Positions 36,471 through 49,694 of a stretch of DNA of 64,000 nt are shown here, piece after piece. Under the pieces are notes generated by a model, which was given only the letters and a program-made list of their open reading frames with translations, was not told the DNA's origin and did no database searches. Source of the DNA: Tetrahymena thermophila SB210 (taxonomy: Eukaryota > Ciliophora > Oligohymenophorea > Hymenostomatida > Tetrahymenidae); contig NW_002476492.1 of the NCBI RefSeq assembly GCF_000189635.1, forward strand, positions 1 to 64,000, given 5' to 3'. Position 1 is the first letter of the stretch. Each line of letters starts with the position of its first letter. Both the position numbers and the translations under genes were made by a program.

Positions 36471-37728
36471 AGATTGATCTACTACTTCTTGCTAACCTAC
36501 CTATCTATTTATATATTGTTTTTTGTTTATTAATTTTTACAACCTAAAATTATTTAGTGTATCTATCTATTTATTTAATTATTTATTTATTTCATTCATA
36601 ATTTTTAGTTAAAACTTCTTTTTAAACACGATGCATCTCTCCAAAATCAAAAAAAACAAGCAATCAATCAAAAATAGATTCCATCCTAACAATCAAAAAA
36701 AAAACCCTTACGTTAACTCCTCCTTAAATTCAATAAAAGATACAAACGTGTTGTGTTTATCAGATTCTTCTGATTATTCACTTTAAATAATTAATACTTT
36801 TGTTTATATCACAATCACATAACACAATCTATTTTTTAAACGCTAAAATCTATATGAAAATACTCCTTTAAAAAATCTTATTAATCTATTAATTTTTCTT
36901 TTTAATCTTCAAACTAAAATATGCTTAATAATTGTTTTTTTGCAAATTTATTCTTTATAAATGTAAGAAAAAATTGTATTTATTTTAATAATTTTTAGCT
37001 TTACAAACAAAAAAAAGTAAATTTACATGATTCTTCTCAATTTACCTATTTTTAATAAATGAAATAATTAAGTAAATTATTAAAAAGTATTAATAATATT
37101 TTTAAGATGAAATATTTATTTTAACTAAAAATTTAACTTTAATAAGCTCAAATAAAAATTTTATTATTTAATTTTAATATTTTTATTTAAGTTTAATTTC
37201 TCATTTTTATAAATAAAAAATATTAATAGTCAATATTTTCCTTCTTTAAATGGCAAAAAAATATTAAAATTAATATAAAATTTATTTTAATTAATTATTT
37301 GATCAGTATTTATTTCTTATTATTATATTTACTTTGCAATTAAAAAACTGTTAATTAGTAAAAAGTTAATAAAATTTTTCTAAAAAATAAAATTAATATT
37401 CAACATAATTCAGGATAAATTATTTCATTTAAATATAAAATTAGAATTACTCAGTAAAAGTTAGATTAAGATTAAATCTTTATTTTTTTTTCTTGATATT
37501 TATTTGCCCATTTTCAGTAAGTAAGTAAGTAATTTACTTTATTAGAGTGAACTACTTTTTAAGTAAAAAACTTTATTCTATTAAGGCTTAAAAGAATAAT
37601 GATTGATTATCACAACGATTTAGTTTTTTTTGATTAGGTTTCAAATATAATAATAATTGCTTTTCAATAAAATTTACAAAAAAACTGTAAAATTAATTAT
37701 ATTTATTTAATATTTAGATTCATAAAAT
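36471..37728. other. Divergent intergenic region
   Basis: Between SPP (-) and the Q/N-rich gene (+). A TATTTATC/TTTATTTA run follows the SPP start; otherwise featureless AT-rich DNA. Confidence 0.45.
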
Positions 37729-40066
37729 ATGATTTAAAACTATAATCATTAAGTTAATTCTAACCCATATTCGGGCTCTAATAATTAGTTTTATCATAAT
37801 TAGGGAGTGCAGCATTAGTAATTAGAGAATGCTTAGAATCAAAGGAATTTTAGAAGTCCTAAAAGCTTAGAAAATATGAAAAATTTAGAATAGTCAAATT
37901 ATTAAATAAATAAAGACACTATTAACAACATAAATAAATTACCAACTACAATTTCTTTCAACTAAGAGGGATAGTTTTCTATTGCAAAATCTATCGTAGA
38001 GAAAGATAGTTTTAACAACTCGAAGAATTCATAAATTCCTCTACTTTCTACTTATTAAGGGGATCCTTAAGAGCTTGTCAATATGCTCTCTGGAAGAGTT
38101 TATTAGTTAGTAGAGGAAGTTCATAAATTATCTTCTATAATCGAAGAAATGACTACAAACTAATAAATTCTTTCTGAAAAATATGTGCAACTCAGGGCTA
38201 TTTATTATCAAGTTTTGATTGATAGAAATTTGAATCCTTCAGAAAAAGAACAACATTGGTTTATTATGAACAATGCTCAAAAAGGTTTAAGTAATAGTTC
38301 TCCTAACTCCCCAAGAAAATAATAAGAAATAGCAGATCAAATAAGAATAACATCCAATAATACTTCTCCTTATCATTCTAATTAGCAAAGCTAATAAGGA
38401 CTATCATCACTACCTTAATAAGGAGCATTAAGAAATGTTTAATATAATGATGATGACAACGAGAGAGTTAAAAAAAGTCGTATTAAGAACTTAGAGTAAC
38501 AACAAAAAGACATTCCAAAATCTTGTCTTAATTGTTAGCAAAGAGAACTCGAGCAATAAATTTTAAGAGAGCATGTTACTTGTAAGTAAATTAAATTTTG
38601 TTTTAATAAATCTAAAATATTTTCTTTTTTACCTTTTAGAAATGGAGAGAAATTTGAATAGTGCCAATAAAGAAATTTAGAATTTAAAATAGTTTATTGA
38701 AATTTAGCAAAAATAATAAAATCAATATAAATCTGGACAGAATACACAGAATATATCCAACAATTTTTAGGATAAATCTCCTAAATAAAGTGACTAAGTT
38801 AACAGATTATAAAGCAATTCTCTTTAAAAAGCACCTGATTCCCAATTAATAAACAATTATTTTAAATCTCCTAAAAACAGTTAAACATAAAAAAACTCTC
38901 CAAACAACAGTTTCATTAACATCTAAAAAGGAAATTATGATCTAAATAATTCGAATCAAGACAAAAAATCACCCAAATAGCAATAAGATATTTCTCCTAA
39001 TTACTTTACTTCTAATAGAACTCCTACTAATTTCTAAAGTAAACTTGAATAAGATTACAATAATAGAAGTTCTAATAACTAAAACAGATCGCCAAGGATA
39101 GTTTAGAACTAACCAGTTCACAATAATACTACAATTAATTAAATGCAAAAAGGAAATAGTGATCTAAGCAATACAAGTTTAAATAAGAAATAATCTTAAC
39201 AAGCTGACAGCTCTCCAAATAATTTTGGCAGCAGAACTCCTAAAAATGTTCAAAGCAAACCTGATTAATAAGATAGCAATAAAAGCTTAAATAACAACTA
39301 TTTACAAAAATCTAACATGGAACTTGTTTACTAAAATAATCAAACTCCTAAGCAATCTTAAAATTTAATGAGCAATATATAAAATAATAATCAAATAAAA
39401 ATATAAAATGATGATTCAAACAATATTAGAAATTTGATCAGACCTTTATAGTTTGGAGAAAATTATAATTCACAAGCATATTAAAACAAATCTTCAACAC
39501 CGAAATCTAATTAGAATACTTCTTTCCCAAATCATGCCTATTCAAGTGTTCAAAATAATTCATAAACACCGAAAGGAAACGTTGATCTAAATCATCATTT
39601 GAATTAAATTTATAATTAAAATTAAGGTAACAACTAACCTAACTATTAAATTGTTATAAATTAATATTCATAGAAACCTAATTTAGAAAGCAACTAAATG
39701 AAATCTCCTAAACAAAACAACTCTAATGTTTATACTAATTTAGACACCTTCAATAGCCTATAACCATAAAAAGCAAAGGTTGATCCAAATAATGTAAGCC
39801 TGAAAGATTCCATTGAAGTATTTAAAGAATACCTCCATGACTAATAAATTGAATCTATGAAAAAAAATAATGAATCTTTTCATAACAATTCTCCTTCAAA
39901 ATTAAGCAAATTGAATCCAACTCCCTCATCAAATAAATCTTCAAAGAACTAAAATATCACCAATAAAGATAAAGCAAAATAGTAGAATAATTCACGCACC
40001 AACTCTTTAGCCAACAAAAACAATGCCAAAATTGCTAACCCATAATATTAATAGAACCCTAAATGA
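37729..40066 (+). CDS. Q/N-rich low-complexity protein with a helical N-terminal third
   Basis: Two exons (37729-38581 and 38640-40066) joined over a 58-bp intron give 759 residues ending at TGA. A more ordered segment (roughly 100-170) contains L-V-N-M-L-S-G-R-V-Y-Q-L-V-E-E-V-H-K-L and looks like a coiled coil. Around residue 270 is a cysteine pair, C-L-N-C, followed after about fifteen residues by H-V-T. The remaining two thirds are disordered Asn/Gln/Ser with many repeats of S-P-K/S-P-N and T-P-K, which look like proline-directed phosphorylation sites. Most glutamines are TAA/TAG, so the standard code shows no gene. No family recognised; such ciliate proteins are often cytoskeletal or signalling scaffolds. 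Confidence 0.75.
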
Positions 40067-40655
40067 ACCTATTCAATAAGATAGATGCTAATCATTTACT
40101 AAAAAAATGATTAAATTTACTTTATAAACTTTAATTCACATTGTATATTTTTTTATGTTTTTATTAAAGTTTTAAAAATAAAAATATAATATTTTGATAA
40201 TATCCACATTTTATTTTTTTATTCATTTAAATCTAAATAAAATTAACATAAAATTTAACAATTATCAGCCTATTTTCAATAAATATTTTTTTTTAAAATA
40301 AATTTTTTTGTTTTCAAAAAAATAAATTTAAGAAATAAATATTTAGTGGTGGTAAATGGAAGAAACACCAAACATAAATAAGAAATGAAATTTTATGATA
40401 AATAATTTAGATCAGTAACTTTGTTTGTTGGTTTATATAACATATAGTAAATTTAAAAATATAAATAGATTGACTTATTTATTTACTTTTTTGCTTATTT
40501 ATTTATTAAGTTTTTTGTTTGCTTGTTTGAAATATTATTTATAATTTTAGTTCGGATCAATTAAATAACAACTATTAAATTATTGATTAACTAACTAACT
40601 AATATATTTATTTAATAGTTTGTTGTTTCACCATATTTGTTTAGTAACAGCTAAC
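40067..40655. other. Tail-to-tail spacer
   Basis: AT-rich; TTTATTTACTTTTTTGC runs only. No exon. Confidence 0.5.
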
Positions 40656-42155
40656 TCAATTTTCGCTGTATTAACCTTATTCACGGAGTCTTTCGATTTC
40701 TTCTAGTTCTTGCTCTTCATCAATATAGTTTAATCCAAGTTGTTACATCATATTTAACATAGATTCCTCAATTTGTTTAAGTAATCCATGAATGGTAGGA
40801 TCTTCAATTACATCTATTTATTTATTTTAATATGCTATTAATTAACGAAATTCTATTTTTTATTTATTTAAAGTACCTTGGGCGCTCATTTGAGTGGCTT
40901 AGTCTTCTTCTTCAATACCGAATTTTTCAAAGATCATATCTTGAATCATAGTATTTAATACAAAAGGAATAAGCTCAGCAATGTCTGGAAGGTACTAAAT
41001 TTATTAAAATATAATATTTTCAGTCAATTTAGATAACTATTTTCCTTAAAAAATGAGGTATTTGATTACTTGCAATTGGCTAATTATGGCAATGAAGGTA
41101 TCTTTTTAGTTGTTAAGAATCTCCAACTAGTACTGAATAATTTCTTTAATTTTTTCTTTAGAGACTTAATTGTTACGAGGAAGCTTATCACTGAGTTTAA
41201 ATTTAAATGATTCATTTTTAATTTTCATTTTAAAAAATAAAGAAAATATTTACCTGATTTTTTATCTCATAGCTGATTAAACCATGTATAATTGTTGATA
41301 ATAACCACTTTGGATAAGAATTTCAATGCTTTTTTCATAGATTTCTTTGTCTATATTGATATCTGTCAAGAGTTGATCTTGGGCAGTTAAAATGAATTTT
41401 TCTACCTATGCATTGTATTCAAGAACTAATTCTTTGTATCTCTCAACGTCAGAGGTTCTTGCTTTTCTTCTTTCTATTTTAAATGCGTTACAACTTAATT
41501 TTTCATATTCATTAAGAAAATAAATATATTACCTTCTCTATTTTTTTGAGTGTAAGTAATATATTCTTCGCCAATATAATCTAAAGAGGATTCTAATATA
41601 GCAGCGATTGTAGCGAAATCAAAGTTATCTGTTCCATTTAAGAATTGAACTTTAACTCTTGAAGAAGCAATACTTGTCTTTGTTTTAACACTAAAATCTG
41701 GTTGTTCCCTTTCTTATAATTATTATTATTTTGATTCCTATTCTTAATCTGCCTAAACTTCGACTTATTCTTAATTATGAGAGCGTTTGACACCTCTTTT
41801 AACTTTCTCTTCTTGATCATCTTCAATGGTTTCTTTGATCAATTACTTTTCTTCTTTAACTTCCTTTTTATCTTACTTCTTGCTATTCAAATAAATGACC
41901 CTATTTTCATAATAAAAATTTGTAATCTTGCAAAGAATCTAAAATTGATCTATCTATCTAACTGTGCTTTAAATTATTCTAGAATAACTGTAATTTTATT
42001 GTATGGCTTTATAATATCTAATACAAAATCCCTCTCTCTAATTATAAGAAGAGAGTCATAAAAACTATGTTTCAAATTTTTTACACTCCTGCAGTGAGAG
42101 CGAGAGCTGAACCACCTAAAACAATAGCTGTTTTGTTATTTTTAAAAAAACTCAT
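40656..42155 (-). CDS. Unknown protein with an N-terminal membrane segment
   Basis: Six exons, 42155-42085, 41882-41533, 41473-41254, 41190-41070, 40994-40877 and 40813-40656, with in-phase GT..AG introns of 202, 59, 63, 75 and 63 bp, give 345 residues ending at TGA. Residues 1-24 (M-S-F-F-K-N-N-K-T-A-I-V-L-G-G-S-A-L-A-L) form a short N-terminal anchor or targeting helix. A charged Gln/Glu/Lys linker follows (25-90), then a helical domain (100-345) including F-D-F-A-T-I-A-A-I-L-E-S-S and D-I-A-E-L-I-P-F-V-L-N-T-M. The layout resembles tail-out membrane adaptors (mitochondrial or peroxisomal), but I see no diagnostic motif and do not assign a family. Splicing fits at every junction, so the model is firm although the function is not. 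Confidence 0.8.
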
Positions 42156-43175
42156 ATCTCAATAATTTTATTGATTTTCACTGTATATCTTTTTTAAGAT
42201 ATTATTTACCAAAAAATTGTAGATTTCATCAATATATAAACGATTTAAAAGCAATTAGATGAAATAGATAAGCTCTCCTGCCAGCTATCAATCAAGCAAG
42301 CAAGCTCATTTCCAAAAAATAAAAACAAAATCATTTCTTTTTTTCCTTTAAAAAAGATCAAATTAGTTAAATATTTTTAAATTTTATGACATTTCATTCT
42401 TTAAAAATGCAAAAAAGTATCCATTTACTATTCTAATTCCAATGATTTAATTCATTTATCTAATCAATTTATTAGATGGAATCTTTTTTACACTTAGAAG
42501 CTTTAAGATTTAATAAAAGTTATTTAAATTGAATAAAAGATAATTAAATTGTATAAAATTGAAAAGTATTACTCTTGCTATTTTGGATAGATTTTATTAT
42601 GAGAAACAATAATTTTATTTTTTGATTTTTAAGAAAATTTAATGGGACCAGCTAGATATAAAAAATAATAAATAATACACAACAAAATGAGGAGAAGATT
42701 TTACTGTGCTGTAATATTTAATAATTTATTTGATTTTTATTTGTATGATTTTGCTTTCTAATTTGATTGTAATGGAAGTAATAAAGTAAATTTGAAAAAG
42801 TAAAAGTAAGTGAAATCTAAAGGAATTAATTAATTAGTTTAGTTTAGTTGATAATAAATATTAGAAAGAAGGACGACAATAAGAAAGAGGGAAAAGAAAT
42901 AATAAATTAGAAAGAAAAAAAAAGATTGAAAATAATCTAAAAGAATAAGTAAACCAATAAAATAATTATAAAAATGTCATATAAATTAATTTCGGTCAAA
43001 GATAAAAGCAAAGTCAAAACACTTTCTTTTACAATAGCGTATCTTTTTTATTCATATTTCATCCCAAAAACTTCTACTTTTTAGCTGCTGCCACCTCATT
43101 TCAACATAAATGCTAATATATTTATCGATTTGCTTGTTTTATCTTTCTTCTTCAGATTTTCGTTTTCAATTTATA
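42156..43175. other. Divergent intergenic region
   Basis: No exon recognised. A purine-rich patch (GAAAGAGGGAAAAGAAAT) lies near 42870-42930. Confidence 0.45.
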
Positions 43176-46090
43176 ATGCGATTCTTTCTTTCTTTCTCTT
43201 CTTTGATTCATTCACTCATTAGTGAATTAATATTAAATATATTGCTTTAGTATTTTCAAATACAAATTACGTTTGTAAATTTAATTTTGCATCCCTATTT
43301 AAAGTAATAAAAAAGCACAAGCAACGAAATATAAAAATCTGATGTTTCCTATTCATCTTTTAAATCTTAATTCATTTATTGTTCTCAGATTTTATTTGTA
43401 TTCACCTTTAAAATATTATTTAATAGTGGAATTTCTGAAGAGTAGCTCCAGAAGTTTTTCAAAAAGATCTCTCACAACTTCAAGATGCTTGAAAATTTGA
43501 CTCTCCTCTCGAGGTATATTAATTTACATTTAATATCACTTAGTCTTATTCAATATTCATTATACTACTGTAGAAAAATTTAAATTTTAATTACAACTCT
43601 TACGCAATCTTCTAAAAATTATAAATATCACCAATTATTTATATTATAATAATCTATTTCCATCGCTGGTATTAAATTTTAAGCATATTTAATTTAAAAA
43701 AGATACGGTCAACTCAATGATAGAACAATCAAAATATTTTCAGAAGGTATGTATAAGCATCTATCCCTCGTTAGTTCAACATTATCAACTCTGATCATAG
43801 ACTTTGAGTAAATATCTTTATTTTTTAAACATTCCAAATATTCTTATTATATTTTGATAGATACAATGAATTCAGCATAGCCACATCATTTTTTGAAAGT
43901 CTAGAAAAGTTTTAAAATCTAACAACTTTAAAATTAAATTTAAGGTAATAAATTTTAATTATTCTTTAGATTCTTACGAATTTATGTAAACAAATTAACT
44001 AATCAATAAATTCAATGACATTTTCTATAAAGAATATCTCATTCTCCTCAACATAATTTATTTTCTAAATTTTTTTAAATTTCTTACAAAATAAATAACA
44101 AATAAACTACATGAAAAAGCTATATATTTTATTAGCTTCTTATAAATACATTGAATATTTTGTTATGCTTAATAAATAATATTCGATGATAGCAAAATCA
44201 AAAAATAAATAACAAATAAACAACATGAAAAAGCTAGATATTTTATTAGCTTTTTATAAATACATTGAATATTTTGTTATGCTTAATAAATAAATATTCG
44301 ATGATAGCAAAATCAAAAATTAAAAAATAAAATGAAGTCTAAAAATACAAAAAATCAATAATATTTAAATAGAAGATTAATAATTTTTTTTGATAATATA
44401 TTATATAATGTACATAATAAGCTCAGTAAAAATCAATTTAACGCTTTATAAATATTTGGCTTAGTACTTTATAAAATTAAAGTCATAATAAAATATTAAG
44501 TATTAAATACTTCCTGATTTTTTAATTTAGTTGATGATTGATAACTGATTATAAAAATATTTTATTGATAAACTAAACAAGATGTAAGATAACTTACATG
44601 AATGTTTAATAAGTATGATTTTTTAATGATTTCATTAATACTTAGCTTATTTAGATTCATATTCTATCATATATAATCAAGATAAAAAAGTATTGATCTG
44701 AATATTTTTTAGAGGATATCATTATCAATAATGAATAAATGAATAGTTGATCTATATAATACTTTATCATCTGATAAACTAAAATGTATCAATAGTCAGA
44801 TTTACAATTAATAATTAGTAAATACTCGATCAATCAATACAATTCAATTATCTAAATAGATGAATATTTCACGATCAATGCTATAGTTATTAGATAAAGG
44901 TTTATTATAACTACTATGGATATCAATTAGATTTAAAATCATATGAATAGTTCATAAGCTAATATTTTATTAGAATAGTCAGCTTTAAATAAAAAAATAC
45001 TTTTGATTTGATATAATATTGATAAGCATTTAATTAATTGATATAAAAACTAATAAATATATTTATAATAAATTAAATAAGATAAGAGAGTATACCTTAT
45101 AACTAATTCGAAGTAAAAAACTAAAAAATTTAATAGTTTAAATAATCGATGATATTTTATTACATTACAAATTGATACTTTTACTGTTTGGATCGATAGT
45201 TAGTCCTAAATAAGATAAATAAATAGATATTTTATTACATTTGAAGAAAAAGAACATAATTTTAAAATATATTGATAAATTATTAACATTTTAAATAAAA
45301 TGAATGATAGATTTAATATGTTTATAATTATTTTAATCAAAATAAATAGTTTTATAAAATTTAACTTTTTAAAAAAATTTATTAAATTAAATTGCCCATT
45401 TATTTTTAAATATTAATAATTTCTTAATTAAAAGAGATAATTATTTAGATGAAAACACTCACTTATCTTTAGGTAATTGCTTGGGAAATTTAAATCAGCT
45501 TTGTACACTTCACTTGAATATAAGGTATTTATTTGATGATGAATATTTATATTAAAATAAAACCTATCATCTTCACCCTCATATCAAACTTCTTATTAAA
45601 AAATAGTCGTACTAATTTTACTGCGTAATCAATTTCTAATCTTGGAAAGGGAATAGGAAAAATTGCAAATTTGATATCTTTAAAGCTTAATATGGAGTAA
45701 ATTGCAATTTATTTATTTCAGAATTTTTAACTATTTTAAATTAAAACAGAGGACAACTCTTCCTGCCTGAATATGCAGATTCTTTCTTCATTCATTTGTT
45801 TGATTTGAATCAGCTCTCTTATATATAAATAGACTTATGGTATTTATTTATTTAAATTATTAATCTAAATTTTTTTATTTAATTTTAATATTAGGGATTA
45901 ATAAATGGGTGATAAAGCTTATGGAGTGGTTTCTGCTTTATATTCAAAAGTAGAGTATTAAAGATTAATATTCTAACCTTTTTCCTTAACACTTATGATA
46001 AACAATAACTAATTAAAAAAACTATTATCAAAGTATTTGAAAGAGAATCTAAAAGAAGAATATTTGGATTTTAAGCAATACTTAATTTGA
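43176..46090 (+). CDS. LRR gene V
   Basis: Leucine-rich repeat gene of the same splice style as genes I-IV. Exons: ?-43513, 43703-43807, 43861-43944, 45435-45524, 45607-45696, 45750-45839 and 45895-46090 (TGA). All junctions are phase 2, and three exons are exactly 90 nt. Repeats keep the pattern L-x-x-L-x-L-x-L (for example L-S-T-L-I-I-D-F, L-T-T-L-K-L-N-L, L-C-T-L-H-L-N-I). The last exon encodes a 65-residue Lys/Leu-rich end, longer than in genes I-IV. The first exon is open back to an ATG at 43176, but the part before about 43420 does not look like repeat, so the start is uncertain. The 1.49-kb intron (43945-45434) is far larger than the rest and may hide exons. Confidence 0.65.
44087..44319. 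repeat. Direct tandem repeat, two units of about 116 bp
   Basis: The unit begins AAAATAAATAACAAATAAAC, contains CATGAAAAAGCTA and ends GATGATAGCAAAATCA; it occurs twice in a row with only a few differences. It lies inside the large intron of LRR gene V. Confidence 0.8.
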
Positions 46091-47460
46091 TTATAAAACA
46101 AACTAATTCTTTTAAAATACTAATTAATATTACTAATTTATATTAATTCATATGTAAATTATATATCAATTGTATATTCTATTCTTAACTTACTTTGAAT
46201 CAATCAAAAAATCTTAAATTTCTTTCATTTACTCATTACTAATCTCACTCTAAAAATGGAGCAAACAATATTTTATTTTTAATTAAAAAAAGCTTGGTAA
46301 TATTTAATAATAGAAGTATAAAAAAGTAAAAAGCCAAAAACAGGTTATAAAAATAAGAAAATTACATATGTATCTAGAATTTTTAATCAAAATAAAATCT
46401 AATCAAAACTATTGATAAAATTAATTTAAAATAACCTAATAAATAAATGCATTTTAATTCAATATAGAGTGAATGACAAATATAAAATAAAATATATAGT
46501 CATAAACGAATATTCTTAATTTAGGAATGCCAAGCAAAATTGGTTGATTTTTAGTTAGGTTAATTAAATAAATTTTGATATTGACATAAATTCCCTCAAT
46601 CAATTTACATTTATCTCATTTGAATTTCTAAGATTTTATGTTTAATATAAGAAGAATTAAGATTTCTTTCACATATTTTAAACTTATTTTAGCATTTTTT
46701 AATATTTTGAATTTATTTCTTTTACTCATAATAATAAAAGAAAGCATTTCTTTAATAATTTTTCAATCATAAAATTGATCAAAAGCTTATTAATTTAATT
46801 GTTTGTGATAATTAAATATGTTAATTATAATTCTAAAGTAATATCTTTTATTTATTTATTTATTTATTATGATTGTTTGATAGATTTGGAGAAGTATAAA
46901 AACATAAAATAAGAAATTCAGAACATAATATTAGTATTGAATTTTTAATAATATTTTAGCCTTAGTTGTTTCAATTATTTTTCTTATTAGCCTAAAAATA
47001 CATAACAATATTAATACACCAATTTTTTTTTTAATTCTAAAATATCTAGTTTGATTCTTATTCAAAATGTTTTTAATTAGATTAAAAATGCAAAAATCTT
47101 TTGTTATTTATAATTATCATTTTAGAATCTCAGTTATGACTATCAATAATTATTTACAGTAAAGATAGCAATTCAATCAACAGTATTATGAAGAATAAGA
47201 GAATAATAAATAGATAAGTATGGTTTGAATAAATATATTTAAATTATAATTAGAATTACATTACATAAGTTACACATGTATAAACTCTTAAGAAAGAAAG
47301 TGTTTTTATATATAGCTTTAATAGGTTTACCCTATTGTATTGCTATTTCTACATGAATTAAAAATAAAATGGATTATTTATTTATTAACAAGAAATTAAT
47401 TTATAGATGCGAAGAGTAAAAATATTATATTAAATTATTAGTTTTAGGGATATTAAATAA

Positions 47461-47613
47461 ATGAAAGAATGTAGTGAGGAGATAACTGCATACTTTAATG
47501 TATTTAAAATTAAATATACGATTTTAAAAAGCATTTTATTTTATGTAGTACTTATTTTCTTAACTCGTTTATTATATAGTAAGTTTGTCTTTCTTTTATT
47601 ATTTTTAATCTGA
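47461..47613 (+). CDS. Short hydrophobic open frame, possibly a fragment
   Basis: A 50-residue ciliate-code frame from ATG to TGA. A polar start (M-K-E-C-S-E-E-I-T) is followed by A-Y-F-N-V-F-K-I-K-Y and two hydrophobic stretches. The shape resembles the first membrane hairpin of large ciliate transporters such as P5-type ATPases, but no downstream exon supports that. It could be a gene remnant or chance. Confidence 0.2.
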   Translation: MKECSEEITAYFNVFKIKYTILKSILFYVVLIFLTRLLYSKFVFLLLFLI

Positions 47614-49130
47614 TTTTTTCAAAGAATAATATCTAATAATGATAATAAATAAAGAATTATCTTATTCAAGAGCAGTGGCGGTCGGTACTATTAAACGGAT
47701 AAAACAATTTAATAATATAAAATATAATTTATTTTTTCTGTGTGATGAATGGATAGATGGATCATTAATGCACTCTTATGACAAAAATCAAATATTTTAA
47801 AGAAAATTTATGATTAATGAAAAGTTTGATAAAAATATTTTAATTCTAGTTTTTGATCAAAAGGCAATACTAATAAGTATCTCTATTTTAAATTTAAAAT
47901 TAAAAAATATGAATTACAAGTTTTGAATTACTGTAAAGGATCATAAATTAAAGTAACATAAAAATTACTTTTTTTAAAAATATTGGTATTAAACCATTTT
48001 TTGGCTTTAATTTATTTATCATATCTTGATTAATTTATAAGGATTTAAAGTATAAAAAAATTTAAATTTGACAAAAAAAAATAGATCGCAAAATTCTGAT
48101 TGAAAACATAATCTATTTTAATTTTATAAGTATTATATTTTGAAATTTTCTAATTTGTTTTTTCTTTGCACTAATTTATAATTTATTTTTTCTTCTAAGT
48201 TCATTTTCTAACAGATTAAGTTTAAAATAAAGTATTAATCATGATTTTTTTTGTATTACTCTTCTAAATGTTAAATTAGTCCTTTTAAAATCAAATATCT
48301 TTATTAAAGCCATGTAAAAAATCTTGTATTACTCTATAAAATCTTTTTATTAATTATTGATAAGATTTAGATTTTCATTACAATTTAAAATAAAGGAAAT
48401 AGCACATTTAATTATCTTTTTAGAGACTAATTAATTATCTTTAAATAATTATATTTTACTGTGCTCTTTGTTCTAAATAATATATTTCATCTCTGCTTTC
48501 ATTATAATTTATTAAATTTGTAGCATATTCATTTTAATTATATCTACTATTCTTACCCTATTAGATTTAGTTCATATTTCATAGAATATTTTAATATTTC
48601 TTGTGCTTAAATAAATATGGAGAAGTTTGATTTATCATATTTAAAACTCTATCTTAACAAGTCACATCTTCTTTATAATCACCATTAATTTCATAATTTA
48701 TAATATATATAGGCAGAATATGCTTCGCTTTTAACATTTTCTTAATTATAACTTTTTGCATATAAAATATCAAAACTTTACTCTTTGATTGTATATATTA
48801 GTTGTTAAAGAGGACAACTAAGAAATATTTAATTGAAAAAAGTTAATGCTCTAAAGTAGAAATAATAATTCAATTTATAATAGTAAAAAAAAGGATAAAA
48901 ACCTTTGATTGAATCCAATTAATTCTTCTCACCTATTAAAATAAAACCTGTCAAACTAGTTAATAAACCTAGTAATAATTAAAAATGGGCACAAACAATC
49001 ACTAATTTAACTTTTTGATTATAAAATATATCTAAATTGTTCAGACAAGTTAAAACATATTTAAAAAATTCTCAAAAAGAAATTACTCAAACAAATTTGC
49101 ATAGTATTGCTTGCTTCAATCAAAAATAAT

Positions 49131-49216
49131 AAAATAAATTTTTAAGTTTAATTAAAAATTAGTTAAATTTGAATAAAATAAATTTTTAAGTTTAATTAAA
49201 AATTAGTTAAATTTGA
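49131..49216. repeat. Tandem repeat, two identical units of 43 bp
   Basis: AAATAAATTTTTAAGTTTAA followed by TTAAAAATTAGTTAAATTTG occurs twice head to tail, then a third partial unit. Likely recent slippage. Confidence 0.75.
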
Positions 49217-49694
49217 ATAAAATAAATTGTTAACATTTTTAATCAAAGGTTTTTTTTATTTAATTTAACCATTAATAAACTTAAATAAAATCTAATAAAA
49301 TCAGAAACATTATATAAAATAATTATTAATATTATTATTAAATAGAGTAAAAGAAAACTTTTTCATTAAATAATTTGTTTTTTGTTTATTTATTTATTTA
49401 CTTTTTTCAAATATAAAAAAATGAGTGGAAAAATTTAGTAAATTTTTTATGTACAAAATATTTGTTATATATAAAACAAAGGTTTAACTAACTAACTAAC
49501 TAATTTATTTTTATATTTAAAGTTACTTATTTACTAATTTAATAAATATTCTATATAATTAGACTCTTAAAAGTATTTATTTATCTCTCTGTGTATTTAT
49601 CAATTGATGAATAGATTGATGGATTGATAAATAGATAGAAATATTGTTTGTTTACAATTTTGGAAGTGCAGATGATTGATGTATGTATGTATAC

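Larger units (their letters stand above)
46091..49694. other. Long gene-poor stretch
   Basis: About 3.6 kb with no convincing multi-exon gene. It holds the small hydrophobic open frame at 47461-47613, a GC-rich word at 47673-47685 and a 43-bp tandem repeat near 49131-49216. Confidence 0.4.

Noticed and set aside
41638..42061. Standard-code frames on both strands near 41.6-42.1 kb
   Set aside because: One is an out-of-frame reading of exon 2, the other antisense; the six-exon model fits every splice junction.
43342..43426. Alternative first exon of LRR gene V with an intron at 43398-43426
   Set aside because: The implied 29-bp intron is far shorter than any other here.
47461..47613. A P5-type ATPase gene
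   Set aside because: Only the shape of the first membrane hairpin is suggestive; no P-type catalytic motif (D-K-T-G-T) follows in the next kilobases.
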